Positions 44,679-54,298 of a DNA stretch of 64,000 nucleotides are shown in pieces. The DNA lies in assembly GCF_009192765.1 (NCBI RefSeq), contig NZ_VOHQ01000001.1, positions 558,001 through 622,000 of the forward strand, written 5' to 3'. Every line of letters starts with the position of its first letter. Position 1 is the first letter of the stretch. A program made the position numbers and the translations under genes. Source of the stretch: Agriterribacter humi (GTDB taxonomy: Bacteria > Bacteroidota > Bacteroidia > Chitinophagales > Chitinophagaceae). A model generated the notes under the pieces. That model saw nothing but the letters and a program-made list of their open reading frames with translations. It did not search any database and had not been told where the DNA came from.

Positions 44679-45272
44679 CTCAGCATTTATCTCCAGCCCT
44701 CTTATTTCTTTCAATTTGAACAACACTTCTTCCAGCCGGTTTTGTGGTATACCAATTGTCATAGTACAAAATAGTTGCAATTGCTGTTCCGTTATGCTGC
44801 AATTATACTGTTTAATGATTGTCATGATACTATTCATAATAGTATAGTCGAATTGGAGTTTGTAGTTCCGTTCGATGGCTTTTTGCACAACAGGTACGGT
44901 TTGCAGCACCAGGGCGGCCGCCGATCGGTACGCGTTAATTAAACCTGGCACGCCCAGTAAAGTGCCTCCGAAGTAACGGACCACCACTATCAGCACATTG
45001 GTAAGCTGCCTGCTTTCCATAAGGCCGAGAACAGGTTTTCCGGCAGTGCCCGAAGGTTCACCATCATCACTAACACGGAAATTATTTCCATCCAATCCCA
45101 CCCGGTAAGCAAAACAATAGTGCGTAGCTTTGGGATATTCCTTTTTAACAGTCTCCAATTCTTTTTTAAAATCACCAACCGATGCAAGCGGAATTAAACA
45201 GGCAATAAACCGGCTTCCCCTGTCTTTAAATTCTGCCATTGCCCTTTGCTCAACTGTATAATAAAAATCCAT
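44673..45272 (-). CDS. YigZ/IMPACT family protein
   Basis: 199 residues. The IMPACT domain is marked by KDRGSRFIACLIPLAS, VSDDGEPSGTAGKPVL and VVVRYFGGTLLGVPGL, and the C-terminal DUF1949-type ferredoxin-like part follows. Function in bacteria is unclear (translation-linked suspected). It is 53 bp downstream of ribD on the same strand and its stop is inside a heptad tract. Confidence 0.93.
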   Translation of the reverse strand: MDFYYTVEQRAMAEFKDRGSRFIACLIPLASVGDFKKELETVKKEYPKATHYCFAYRVGLDGNNFRVSDDGEPSGTAGKPVLGLMESRQLTNVLIVVVRYFGGTLLGVPGLINAYRSAAALVLQTVPVVQKAIERNYKLQFDYTIMNSIMTIIKQYNCSITEQQLQLFCTMTIGIPQNRLEEVLFKLKEIRGLEINAEV

Positions 45273-45325
45273 ATGCTTGTCATTATCCTGAATAAATCGC
45301 TCTCCCGCACAGTATATACCAATAC

Positions 45326-46405
45326 TTAAACCAATACTGAAGGATTAATATAATGCTCAATCCTGTCGGAAAACAAATGATCTTCCCTTATCATTTGCGC
45401 CTGTGCCAGTTCCGGCGCTTTAATACCTCCGGGAATCCGCAATGTTTCATTCGTAATAATCCTTGCTTCATTCCACCTGTTTTCATTTATAAAAGATTGC
45501 AGTAATTTTGCCCCGCCTTCTACCAGCACACTTTGTATACGCAGTTGATACAGGGCGTTCATAAGCTGATGAATGATACTTGTATCCTGCTTAAACTGGT
45601 AATACCAGTTTCTTCCATCCGTAAAAACATTATTTCCATCCATCGAAACTGTATTCCTGAGTTCATTGAAAATAACAGTCGGAGCAGTTTCATCAAACAA
45701 CCGTAAAGAGGCAGGCAGTTTCAACTCCCTGTCAATAACCAGCCTTACGGCGTTTTTACCCGGCCATAATCGTGTGGTTAAGGCAGGATCATCAAGCATG
45801 GCAGTTCTGGTTCCTACCAAAATAGCGCATTCCTCACTGCGCCAGCGATGCACCAGCCTGTTGCTGTATACATTGCTGATTTGCACAGCGGAACCACCAG
45901 CAGCGGCTATGGCTCCATCACTGCTTTGAGCCCATTTAAGTATTATATAAGGACTATGCTGTGTATGAAATGTAAAGAACCGTTTATTCAATTGCCGGCA
46001 TTCTTTTTCCAATACACCTGTTGCAACGGTTACACCTGCCGCCAAAAGTTTTTCAATTCCCTTTCCGTTTACTTCCGGAAAAGGATCCCTGCAGCCAATT
46101 ACTACTTTGGGGATGCGATGTTGTACAATAAGATCGGCGCAGGGTGGGGTTTTACCATAATGTGCACAAGGTTCCAGCGATACGTACATCACGCTTTTAT
46201 TAACCAGGTGCAGGTCTTCTTTTTTTACCGATGCAATACAATTCACTTCGGCATGAGGCATGCCATACTCCCGGTGGTAGCCTTCGCCTATTATTCGGTT
46301 ATTGTACACCAGTACAGCGCCTACCATCGGGTTAGGTGCAACGTGTCCCGCCCCGGCCTGAGCCAGTTGGAGGCAACGGTACATATATAATTCATCAATG
46401 GTCAA
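45326..46405 (-). CDS. ribD: Bifunctional riboflavin biosynthesis deaminase/reductase RibD
   Basis: 359 residues. The N-terminal zinc deaminase has HAEVNCI and EPCAHYGKTPPCADL; the C-terminal reductase has ILKWAQSSDGAIA and VLVEGGAKLLQSF. It does two steps of riboflavin synthesis. Upstream there is no FMN riboswitch (leader too short); a TAGCTTTG box lies 34 bp before the start. Confidence 0.96.
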   Translation of the reverse strand: MTIDELYMYRCLQLAQAGAGHVAPNPMVGAVLVYNNRIIGEGYHREYGMPHAEVNCIASVKKEDLHLVNKSVMYVSLEPCAHYGKTPPCADLIVQHRIPKVVIGCRDPFPEVNGKGIEKLLAAGVTVATGVLEKECRQLNKRFFTFHTQHSPYIILKWAQSSDGAIAAAGGSAVQISNVYSNRLVHRWRSEECAILVGTRTAMLDDPALTTRLWPGKNAVRLVIDRELKLPASLRLFDETAPTVIFNELRNTVSMDGNNVFTDGRNWYYQFKQDTSIIHQLMNALYQLRIQSVLVEGGAKLLQSFINENRWNEARIITNETLRIPGGIKAPELAQAQMIREDHLFSDRIEHYINPSVLV

Positions 46406-46438
46406 TGCCTGTTAACGGGATTAGTGAATGAATGATAG

Positions 46439-46446
46439 CAAAGCTA
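46439..46446 (-). promoter_or_regulatory. Candidate -7 promoter element of ribD
   Basis: The minus strand reads TAGCTTTG, identical to the one before eboA; with flanks, GCAAAGCTAAGT on the plus strand is shared by both loci. Confidence 0.45.
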
Positions 46447-46458
46447 AGTTACTGCAAT

Positions 46459-46487
46459 AAAAAACCCCGGACTGCTTACCCGGGGTT
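46459..46487 (-). terminator. Intrinsic terminator of secDF
   Basis: On the minus strand, an 8-bp stem (AACCCCGG with CCGGGGTT) with a 9-nt loop is followed by six T, about 20 bp after the secDF stop. Confidence 0.9.
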
Positions 46488-46507
46488 GGTTTATAGAAAC
46501 GATTTTG

Positions 46508-49500
46508 TTAGTGCGCGGCGGCAGCGGCCTGTTTTGCTTTAGCCCGCTGTTTTGTTTCTTCGGAAGTTAACTTACCCAAAGGTTTATCTTTTGCAAAGTC
46601 AACCAATATAGGCGCAGCGACAAATATCGAGGAATAGATACCTGTTATTACACCGATCAGCATAGCAAAAGAAAATCCTCTTGTTACTTCTCCGCCAAAA
46701 ATGAATAAAACCACTAAAACAATAAATACAGTTACCGATGTCATAACGGTACGGCTTAAAGTATCATTAATAGCCGCATTAATAATTTTGGTTTTACTTT
46801 CTCCTTTCATTGTTCTGCTATATTCACGAATACGGTCAAATACAACCACCGTATCATTCATCGAAAACCCTACTACCGTTAATATCGCGGCAATAAAGTG
46901 CTGGTCAATTTCGAGCGGGAAGGGCATAATATGCCTGAAGAAAGAAAACACCGCCAGTGTAACAAATACATCATGCACCAGTGAAAAGATAGTACCGAGC
47001 GAAAATCTCCAGTCGCGGAAACGGAGAAAAATATAAAAGAAAATAAGAATTATGGATACAATCGTAGCAGTTACAGCGCCACGCTTCAGGTCTTCCGAAA
47101 TAGAAGGCTGAACGCTTTGCGAGCTTTGCAGGTATACCCTTTTAAAATCGGAAGCAGTTGCTCCTTCGGCTAAAAATGGCTTAAGCCCTCCATATAAAGT
47201 TGCTTCAACCAAAGAATCCGCTGTACGCGAAGGATTTTCTTTCTGAAAAGCTGTAGTGATATTGAGAGTACGCGCATCACCTACTGTTTTTACTACAGGA
47301 TATTCGCCAAAAACCTTTTGCAAAGCATTCTTTACATCATTGTTTTCCTGGGCATGATCAAAATGAATGGTATAACTTCTTCCACCCTTATATTCAACCC
47401 CTTCATCAAATCCGTAAAAGAAAGACCCAATTCCAAATATAAATACCACTACAGAGATAGCATAGGCATATTTACGCGCCTCAACGAATTTGAAATGCGC
47501 CTTTTTAAATATAGTGCGGGACAGCTTAGTGAAGTATTCAAAGTGACGTCCTTTTTTGTTTGTCCACCATTCGGAAACCAGCCTGGCGATAAGAATACCA
47601 CAAAACAGGTTCAATACCACGGCAATAATTTGCGTAGTGGCAAAACCTTTAATAGGCCCCATGCCAAAAATATACAGGATGATTGCGGTTAGTAACGTGG
47701 TAACGTGCGCATCAAGCACCGGCGGCAACGACCGGTTATACCCATGGTCTACGGCCATAGCATAGCTTCGTCCCCAGGTTATTTCTTCCTTGATACGTTC
47801 AAATATAATCACGTTGGTGTCTACTGCCATCCCAATTGCAAGCACCAATGCTGCAATACTCGCAGACGTTAATGTAGCGCCCAAACCGCTTAAAACACCA
47901 ATAGTGAAGAACAGGTTTAATATTAATGTTATGTTGGCGATCCAGCCACTGGTATTAAAATACAATAACATAAGGGCGAATATTACCGCAAAAGAAATGA
48001 CGAAAGACATAGCGCCACCTCTAACGGCTTCCGCACCCAGCGTAGGACCGACCATTTGTTCCTGTACAATTCTTGCCGGTGCAGCTAACTGACCCGACTG
48101 GAGGATATTTGCCAGATCAGAAGCTTCTTCTACGGTAAAACTGCCGGAAATCTGGGAGTTGCCATCTAATATGGGATTGATAACATTAGGTGCTGAATAG
48201 ATAATATTATCCAGCGCGATGGCTACCGGTTTGTTTACATTTTCCGTAGTGAGATCTGCCCATTTTTTTGTTCCCTGCTTGGTCATCCTCAGTGAAACTG
48301 CAGGTCTGCCACGCTCATCGTAAGAAATAGTAGATTCTTCCACATCATCTCCTTCAAGGGGCGCTTTATCGCCATCGCGTGTTTTGATCGCATATAGCGG
48401 AAGCACATTTGAAGTTGTACCCGCCCCTTTTGGTGCAATGCCATACAAAAAACGGGCATTGGCCGGAAAGATATCCTGTACAGTATTAAGGTTTTGATTT
48501 AATAAGGCGGTGTCTTTTACCTGCACATAGGCAATCGCCGCATCACCCTGCGGAGCCTGCATCAATAAACCAAGTATGGTATGGGTAGTTGAGGGTGCAA
48601 CGCCAATATCTTTTGCCTGATTCGTATCGGTGGAGAGCTCGTTTAACGAAAGTGTTTTAGTAGTATCGGCAGAAGCAGCAGCGGTTTGTGCAGTATCCGT
48701 GGCTTTTTGACTTGTGTCGGCAGCCGGTTTACTTTCGCCGCCCATTTTCTTCAACGTTTCTTCGGCCTGTGTAAAAGACTGTGCCAGTTCATTACCTGTA
48801 TACACTTCCCAAAACTGCATGTTGGCGGTAGCCTGTAATATTTTACGTACTCTTTCAGGATCATCTTTTACACCCGCCAGCTCCACACTTATCGTACCCT
48901 TGCGCGGATCGGGGTTAATATTGGGCTGAGCCACGCCAAACTGGTCAATGCGCTTGGTTAATACCCTGAAAGTATTTTGAAAGGCCTCTCCTGCCATCGT
49001 TCTTAACTTGGCAACAACCTGGTCGTCAGAATCTTCCAATTTAATGTTGCGCTGGCCGGCATTGGCAAATAAACCCGATAATTTCCCGGAAGGGTTTACT
49101 TCTTTATATGCTGTTGCAAACAGGCTTATATAATCAGCGTCTGTTGTTCCTTTACGCTGACTGGCAAGTTCCAAAGCCTTGTTCAGGTTAGCATCCTTGG
49201 GACTGTTGGAAATAGACCGCAGCAGGTTTTCCAGTTCCACCTCAAGCGTTACGCTCATACCACCCTGTAAATCCAATCCCAGGCTTAATTCCTGTTCCTT
49301 GGCTTTTTGGTAACTGGTAGCGCCGTTAATGCCGTAAGTAATGATTTTTCCTTTGGTACTGTCCAATAAGCGGCTTAATCTGCGCTCATAGGCAGAATCT
49401 TTGGCTTCCTGTGAAGCGCCGTTATAATGAGAATTTACCCAGTTAAGGGCTTGTTTTTCCATCTTCCCCTCGTGGTTATGTACCACCCATGTAAAATGCA

Positions 49501-49564
49501 GTTGGTAAAGGGATATAGCAATCAATGCAATCGCAAAAACAGAGACCAAACCTTTCAGTTGCAT
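46508..49564 (-). CDS. secDF: Fused protein translocase subunit SecDF
   Basis: 1018 residues with SecD (about 1-650: GLDLQGGMSVTLEVE, then membrane block with AIGMAVDTNVIIFERIKEE) fused to SecF (about 690-1010: GFSMNDTVVVFDRIREYSR, VMTSVTVFIVLVVLF). A low-complexity Ala/Thr/Ser stretch near residues 285-305 is an extra in the periplasmic part. SecDF uses proton flow to pull exported proteins. The fusion is usual in Bacteroidota. Confidence 0.97.
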   Translation of the reverse strand: MQLKGLVSVFAIALIAISLYQLHFTWVVHNHEGKMEKQALNWVNSHYNGASQEAKDSAYERRLSRLLDSTKGKIITYGINGATSYQKAKEQELSLGLDLQGGMSVTLEVELENLLRSISNSPKDANLNKALELASQRKGTTDADYISLFATAYKEVNPSGKLSGLFANAGQRNIKLEDSDDQVVAKLRTMAGEAFQNTFRVLTKRIDQFGVAQPNINPDPRKGTISVELAGVKDDPERVRKILQATANMQFWEVYTGNELAQSFTQAEETLKKMGGESKPAADTSQKATDTAQTAAASADTTKTLSLNELSTDTNQAKDIGVAPSTTHTILGLLMQAPQGDAAIAYVQVKDTALLNQNLNTVQDIFPANARFLYGIAPKGAGTTSNVLPLYAIKTRDGDKAPLEGDDVEESTISYDERGRPAVSLRMTKQGTKKWADLTTENVNKPVAIALDNIIYSAPNVINPILDGNSQISGSFTVEEASDLANILQSGQLAAPARIVQEQMVGPTLGAEAVRGGAMSFVISFAVIFALMLLYFNTSGWIANITLILNLFFTIGVLSGLGATLTSASIAALVLAIGMAVDTNVIIFERIKEEITWGRSYAMAVDHGYNRSLPPVLDAHVTTLLTAIILYIFGMGPIKGFATTQIIAVVLNLFCGILIARLVSEWWTNKKGRHFEYFTKLSRTIFKKAHFKFVEARKYAYAISVVVFIFGIGSFFYGFDEGVEYKGGRSYTIHFDHAQENNDVKNALQKVFGEYPVVKTVGDARTLNITTAFQKENPSRTADSLVEATLYGGLKPFLAEGATASDFKRVYLQSSQSVQPSISEDLKRGAVTATIVSIILIFFYIFLRFRDWRFSLGTIFSLVHDVFVTLAVFSFFRHIMPFPLEIDQHFIAAILTVVGFSMNDTVVVFDRIREYSRTMKGESKTKIINAAINDTLSRTVMTSVTVFIVLVVLFIFGGEVTRGFSFAMLIGVITGIYSSIFVAAPILVDFAKDKPLGKLTSEETKQRAKAKQAAAAAH

Positions 49565-49951
49565 ACAAAAAAGCGTTTACAAAAGTTTAAAGTGGGGGCA
49601 AAGATAGGGGTTTCAACATGAATTTGTGGCATAAAAACAGTTCTCCCCGAAGTGCTTTTCTTTTCTCAATTGCTTTACAAGCATAGGTTACGGGTGCTTA
49701 TGAATGTGCAGGAACGGTATGCCGGATTAAAGCAATTTATTATATATGCATCTTTGCTTCTTTTACCATTACAGCTTAGGTGCTAATGGCAACATTGGCT
49801 TCATTGCATTTTAGCCACAAGGTATGCGGGGGTGGATAAAGCAACAATAATTGGTATTTTCATAAAAAAATATTAAAATGTTTACAGTAGAACAAATCCC
49901 GCAATAAAAACTGACTGCAGGGAGAAAACGATAAATCATAAACTTTACATA
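49565..49951. other. Non-coding divergent region between secDF and serine hydrolase
   Basis: 387 bp without a credible ORF or heptad tract. A TATCTTTG on the minus strand at 49606-49599, 35 bp before the secDF start, is a candidate -7 box; nothing else is clear. Confidence 0.45.
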
Positions 49952-51367
49952 ATGCATATAAAACGCGATATCCTATCACTAATAACGTTCACGGTAATTT
50001 CATTCTTCGCCTGTAAAACCACTCAAAAATCCATAGCGCCGGATAACAATAATGATAATGTTATTGGGGTAACGGATTCAATTGAAATAATAGACTCCAT
50101 CACTGATACTACTAAAATAAACCCGAAAGATACCGTTGCTGTAACAGCAGAGAAACCTGTTCCCCAAAAAGACAGCAGCCGCACAGATGCCTTTTTGGAA
50201 AACCTGCTTCAGCAATACCCGCAATATTTTGATTCAATACTCAAAAAAAGAACAGACTTTAAAGTACAGATCATTTACACGCAAATAAACAGGGATGCTG
50301 ATAATAATCCCCATTTTACAGATTACTACTTTCACGTAAATTCAAAAGCTTATTTCTATCCTGCTTCTACGGTTAAAATGCCGGTGGCGCTATTGGCTTT
50401 ACAGCGCTTGAATGAACTCAATATAGCAGGACTTAACCGCCACACCACAATGATAACTGAAAGCGATTACAGTGGTGAAACTGCCGTTTACAATGATCCC
50501 ACTACTCCGGATGGAAGCCCGTCGGTGGAACAATATATTAAAAAAATATTCTTGGTGAGTGATAACAATGCTTTCAACCGTTTGTATGAATTTTTAGGAC
50601 AACAATATATTAATGATCAATTGCATAGCAAAGGATATAAGGATGTGCAAATCAATCACCGCCTCAATATTGCGCTACCGGATGATGAAAACCGCCATAC
50701 CAATCCTGTACAGTTCAGGAATGCACAGGGAAAAGTTATTTATGATCAGCCCATGCAATACAGCACTACTCCCTATTTGCAAAGAAATGACCGGCTGGGA
50801 AAAGGATATTATAAAGATGAGGTATTGATAAACGAGCCCATGAATTTTTCCATTAAAAACCGTATCTCATTAGAGGACCTTCATCATATGCTGCGCAGCA
50901 TAATATTCCCACAATCAGTTCCTGCGGGTGAGCGGTTTAATATTACACCTGAAGATTACCGCTTTGTACGGCAATACATGTCGCAATTACCGCAGGAAAC
51001 AGTTTACCCTCCATATGACTCTTTGTATTATGATGCTTCCTGCAAATTTCTGTTGCTGGGGGCCGATAAAAAAGCTATGCTACCACGAGGTGTTCGCATA
51101 TTCAATAAGATTGGGGGCGCCTATGGTTTTTTAACCGATGCCGCCTATATAGCAGATTTTGAAAACCAGGTTGAGTTTATGCTGAGCGCGGTTATTTACT
51201 GCAATGAGGATAATATTATTAATGATGGCGTTTATGACTATAATACGGTTGGGTTTCCATTTATGAAATATTTGGGTGAAGTACTGTACCGACACGAATT
51301 AAACCGGGAGCGGAAATATAAACCTGATCTGTCGGAATTTAAAATGCAGTACGATATTATAAAATAA
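49952..51367 (+). CDS. Class A beta-lactamase-like serine hydrolase, lipoprotein
   Basis: 471 residues. A lipoprotein signal (TVISFFACKTTQ), a low-complexity acidic/Thr linker, then the serine hydrolase domain with nucleophile Ser139 and Lys142 in ASTVKM, and the SDN triad Ser203-Asp204-Asn205 in VSDNNAF. Related proteins range from beta-lactamases to peptidoglycan-acting enzymes; the length and sequence favour the latter or an unknown role. It does not look like a resistance gene. It is convergent with the response regulator gene, 29 bp apart. Confidence 0.88.
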   Translation: MHIKRDILSLITFTVISFFACKTTQKSIAPDNNNDNVIGVTDSIEIIDSITDTTKINPKDTVAVTAEKPVPQKDSSRTDAFLENLLQQYPQYFDSILKKRTDFKVQIIYTQINRDADNNPHFTDYYFHVNSKAYFYPASTVKMPVALLALQRLNELNIAGLNRHTTMITESDYSGETAVYNDPTTPDGSPSVEQYIKKIFLVSDNNAFNRLYEFLGQQYINDQLHSKGYKDVQINHRLNIALPDDENRHTNPVQFRNAQGKVIYDQPMQYSTTPYLQRNDRLGKGYYKDEVLINEPMNFSIKNRISLEDLHHMLRSIIFPQSVPAGERFNITPEDYRFVRQYMSQLPQETVYPPYDSLYYDASCKFLLLGADKKAMLPRGVRIFNKIGGAYGFLTDAAYIADFENQVEFMLSAVIYCNEDNIINDGVYDYNTVGFPFMKYLGEVLYRHELNRERKYKPDLSEFKMQYDIIK

Positions 51368-51396
51368 AGGATGCCTGCGACAATATGGGCTATTCA

Positions 51397-52026
51397 TTAC
51401 AGGTTATGTTCCATTATAAATTTCATTAAAGCAGCGGGTGTTTTTAAATCCAGTTTCTGCATAATGTTCTTTCTATGAGTTTCCACGGTATACACGCTTA
51501 GAAATAAGGTATCGGCAATCTGCTGATTGGTTAATCCTTTCTTGAGCAACTGTATCATTTCGGCTTCGCGTTTGGTAAGATTGAATTGTTTCAAAAAGCT
51601 GTCGCCCGCATTAAAACCATTATCTGTTTTGGGCAAACGATAAGGAAAACAGCTATGCCCTTCCATTACAAGCCCGATAGCCTGCAACAGCTCTTCCCTA
51701 CTGCTGTTTTTAAGCAGGTAGGCATTAGCACCATATTGTTTTGCTTTCTCTACCAGGTGATCTTCGTTATAAGTGGAAAGCATAATAATTTTTACCGTGG
51801 GATAAGCCTGCTTTATAAAACGTGCTGATTCCAGTCCATTCATTTTGGGCATATTGATATCAAGCAAAACAATATCCGGAAGTTTTTTATCTAAAATATC
51901 CAGTAGTTCTTTTCCATCGCGTGCAATATCCAATATTTCTAAATAAGGTTCTGCCTTCAGCAGCAACTGCAATCCATGAATAAACAAATCATGGTCATCG
52001 GCAATTATGATGTTTATATTATTCAT
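51397..52026 (-). CDS. LuxR-type response regulator (NarL family)
   Basis: 209 residues from ATG 52026: receiver domain with IIADDHDLF and phospho-acceptor Asp in VLLDINMPKMNG, and a C-terminal LuxR helix-turn-helix (LTKREAEMIQLLKKGLTNQQ, VETHRKNIMQKL). The frame extends to 52086, but those 20 residues are not family-like. The ATG overlaps the kinase stop by 8 bp (ATGAATAA), so the two are translationally coupled. Confidence 0.92.
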   Translation of the reverse strand: MNNINIIIADDHDLFIHGLQLLLKAEPYLEILDIARDGKELLDILDKKLPDIVLLDINMPKMNGLESARFIKQAYPTVKIIMLSTYNEDHLVEKAKQYGANAYLLKNSSREELLQAIGLVMEGHSCFPYRLPKTDNGFNAGDSFLKQFNLTKREAEMIQLLKKGLTNQQIADTLFLSVYTVETHRKNIMQKLDLKTPAALMKFIMEHNL

Positions 52027-53884
52027 CCTGCTGTTTTTTGTAAGGGATATGAAACATAACCGTAGTGCCGTGCATTCCCGAATCAATATTCATTGTGCCG
52101 TTAAGGTAATTTACCCTGGAACGAATATTTTTTAATCCGATGCCCGTCTGCGTATCGGAAATAAATCCTTTGCCATTATCTTCGGACATAATCGCCAGTT
52201 GCTTTTCATGATATACCAATTGTATGGTGGCGTCAGTGGCTTTTGAATGCCTGATGATATTGCTGGTAAGCTCCATGATAATGCGGTAAATCATCAGTTC
52301 ATCTTTTTTATTAAACTTTTCGTCAATCCCCGAATAATGAAAGTGAAACTTTATAGTTCCTTCTGTATTTAGCCTGGTATAATAATTCCTCAACAGGTCA
52401 TCCAGCCTGGTTTCAATAAACTCGGGGGGCATCAGGTTATGCGATATATTGCGGGCGTTAGTGGAGGCTTTATCAATAAGCCCGGTTAATGCATCGGATT
52501 GCTCACCGGGCAAATCCAGGGTTTGCAAAGTCATTTTAATGGCGGCCAGGTTGCCGCCCAGTTCATCGTGCAGGTCTTCCGCAATGCGCTTTTGCTCCTG
52601 CTCCTGCGCAAAGAGTATTTCCTGTGCTGCGTTTATTTTTTGTTCCTGTAGTTGAAAGGTTAATTGCTCTTTCTCCTTTTTATACAAGTTGTAGCGGTAC
52701 ATTAATCCAAATGAAATGATTACCACTTCGGCTACTAATCCTGTTTCAAACAGGGAGGGTGGGAAGATATAACTTTCAGTGCCTATAAAAAGTGCTCTGC
52801 TGATTCCGCCTATAATAAAAAGGGATTGACCGATCAATATAAATAATGCAGGTTTAAAGCCTTTATAAAAACTATAAATACAGGAAATCAAAATAAGCAT
52901 AAAAGCAAGCAATGCGGTTTTGTTGGACCATTCAAAAACAAATCGCTCAATTTTGTAATCGGGCCGAACGTAAAAAACAATGAATTGAATAATTGCAGTA
53001 ACAAATGAAGACCATTTTGTTAAAAGCATTATTTTGTACAGAAAACTTTTTGGTTTAATATTCATTAAAAACAATTGCACCACCTGCAGCAAAAAACCTA
53101 CAGCCAGGCTGGCAACAGCACCCATGTAAGTGGTTCTGTAGCCTTGGTCTGAATCCAATCCTAAAAATTCCGCATCAATTCCCTCCTGCTTTATAAGAAA
53201 AAACAAAATGGCGAATATGTACAGGCTATACCACAAATGAATTTTTTCTTTTACAGAGATAAATAAATACAGGTTGAAAATTGAAAACAGCAACAATAAT
53301 CCTATTATGATACCCATTATAAAATAGAATCGATGTTCAAACTTTCGCATACTTGCAGGTTCTACCAATACAAACGCGGTGCTTTTATACGCATGGCTTT
53401 CGTCCATTCTAATATAAAAAGTGTCGGTGCTATATGCGGCAATAGTCATTGGAAACGCATGATGCACATATGGATAAGGCCTTTTGTCGAAGGGGTACTG
53501 ATAACCGGATCTTCCTGAAAAAATAGAGCGGTTATTTTTTCGTTGCCATAAATCAGCCTCGTGTATGCCGAGACCGCCCAGAAGTAAAATAATATCCTTA
53601 TTTAAAGTATCCTTATTAGAGATGCTAAACCTGTACCAATAGTAATACGGATCATATCCTATAAATAGCACTTTCTTATTTTCAAGCCTGACAAATTGCT
53701 CCTGCGTTCGTGGTTGAAGAATTGAATCCAGCGGGATAGGATTAGTAGTTTTTAGATAATCGGTAAAGCCATTAATGAATATATATTTCTCCTGAGAAAA
53801 ATCTTTTAACTGAACTGGCTGTGAATAAGTCAGCAGCCAGCTCAAAATAGAAAACGAAAGCAGTATGATTTTTTTAAATCGCAT
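52019..53884 (-). CDS. 7TMR-DISM sensor histidine kinase (HisKA_3 type)
   Basis: 621 residues from ATG 53884, where MRFKKIILLSFSILSWLL starts a signal peptide. A periplasmic 7TMR-DISM extracellular domain, seven TM helices (about 180-390), a coiled coil, the HisKA_3 box AEDLHDELGGNLAAIKMTL (His about 439), and HATPase (GIGLKNIRSRVNYLNG). It partners the LuxR regulator encoded next, with 8-bp overlap. The upstream frame to 53968 goes into a long inverted repeat and should be dropped. Ligand probably a carbohydrate or lipid-like compound, by family only. Confidence 0.93.
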   Translation of the reverse strand: MRFKKIILLSFSILSWLLTYSQPVQLKDFSQEKYIFINGFTDYLKTTNPIPLDSILQPRTQEQFVRLENKKVLFIGYDPYYYWYRFSISNKDTLNKDIILLLGGLGIHEADLWQRKNNRSIFSGRSGYQYPFDKRPYPYVHHAFPMTIAAYSTDTFYIRMDESHAYKSTAFVLVEPASMRKFEHRFYFIMGIIIGLLLLFSIFNLYLFISVKEKIHLWYSLYIFAILFFLIKQEGIDAEFLGLDSDQGYRTTYMGAVASLAVGFLLQVVQLFLMNIKPKSFLYKIMLLTKWSSFVTAIIQFIVFYVRPDYKIERFVFEWSNKTALLAFMLILISCIYSFYKGFKPALFILIGQSLFIIGGISRALFIGTESYIFPPSLFETGLVAEVVIISFGLMYRYNLYKKEKEQLTFQLQEQKINAAQEILFAQEQEQKRIAEDLHDELGGNLAAIKMTLQTLDLPGEQSDALTGLIDKASTNARNISHNLMPPEFIETRLDDLLRNYYTRLNTEGTIKFHFHYSGIDEKFNKKDELMIYRIIMELTSNIIRHSKATDATIQLVYHEKQLAIMSEDNGKGFISDTQTGIGLKNIRSRVNYLNGTMNIDSGMHGTTVMFHIPYKKQQDE

Positions 53885-54298
53885 TCCAGTTCTAAAAAAA
53901 TATTTAAAATAACTCCATTTCGGGCCACAAGATAATCTCCTCATACGCCGGGTGGTGCGCGTCTCCACGCACCACCCGGCGTATGGTTAAACGAATAAAT
54001 AAGATATCCGCGTTTCCAACCACAAGATAGCCTGATGGAAAATCTAAAAAAATACCAACTGCTTTGTATTGTCCTGGTTTTTATAGTGTGCAATATTTGT
54101 ATCGGTAAAGTGATGCCAAACAAAAGACTCCTCCTAATGAAAGATACGCAATAGCGGGTTCCGTTCATTATCCTTTTCAAAACCATTTTTACTATACCGG
54201 GGAAAATACGGTGGTAAACCGGGCTTAAAACGGTTTGATGAGATGGGCTTCCCTTTCAGTTTTGACCAATGATTTTTAAAAAACTCAAACCCAGTAAT
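53885..54298. other. Non-coding divergent region with a strong inverted repeat
   Basis: 414 bp between the sensor kinase and the lipoprotein gene. Apart from the inverted repeat at 53942-53985 I see no gene, heptad tract or exact -7 box. Confidence 0.5.
53942..53985. repeat. Perfect 18-bp inverted repeat, REP-like
   Basis: CATACGCCGGGTGGTGCG (53942-53959) and its exact complement (53968-53985) flank an 8-nt loop. The GC-rich stem stands out in an AT-rich region. It lies 58 bp upstream of the kinase start, and no T run follows on either strand, so it is not a normal terminator. It resembles REP elements tied to RAYT transposases, but no such gene is in the window. Confidence 0.7.

Noticed and set aside
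46406-46507. FMN riboswitch upstream of ribD
   Set aside because: The space is about 100 bp and holds the secDF terminator; the conserved RFN elements are not seen.
49952-51367. Beta-lactamase resistance gene
   Set aside because: SxxK and SDN motifs exist, but length, long linker and chromosomal setting fit a general serine hydrolase, so no resistance role is claimed.
53941-54186. 81-codon minus-strand open frame upstream of the kinase
   Set aside because: Its end is the 18-bp inverted repeat; no family resemblance.
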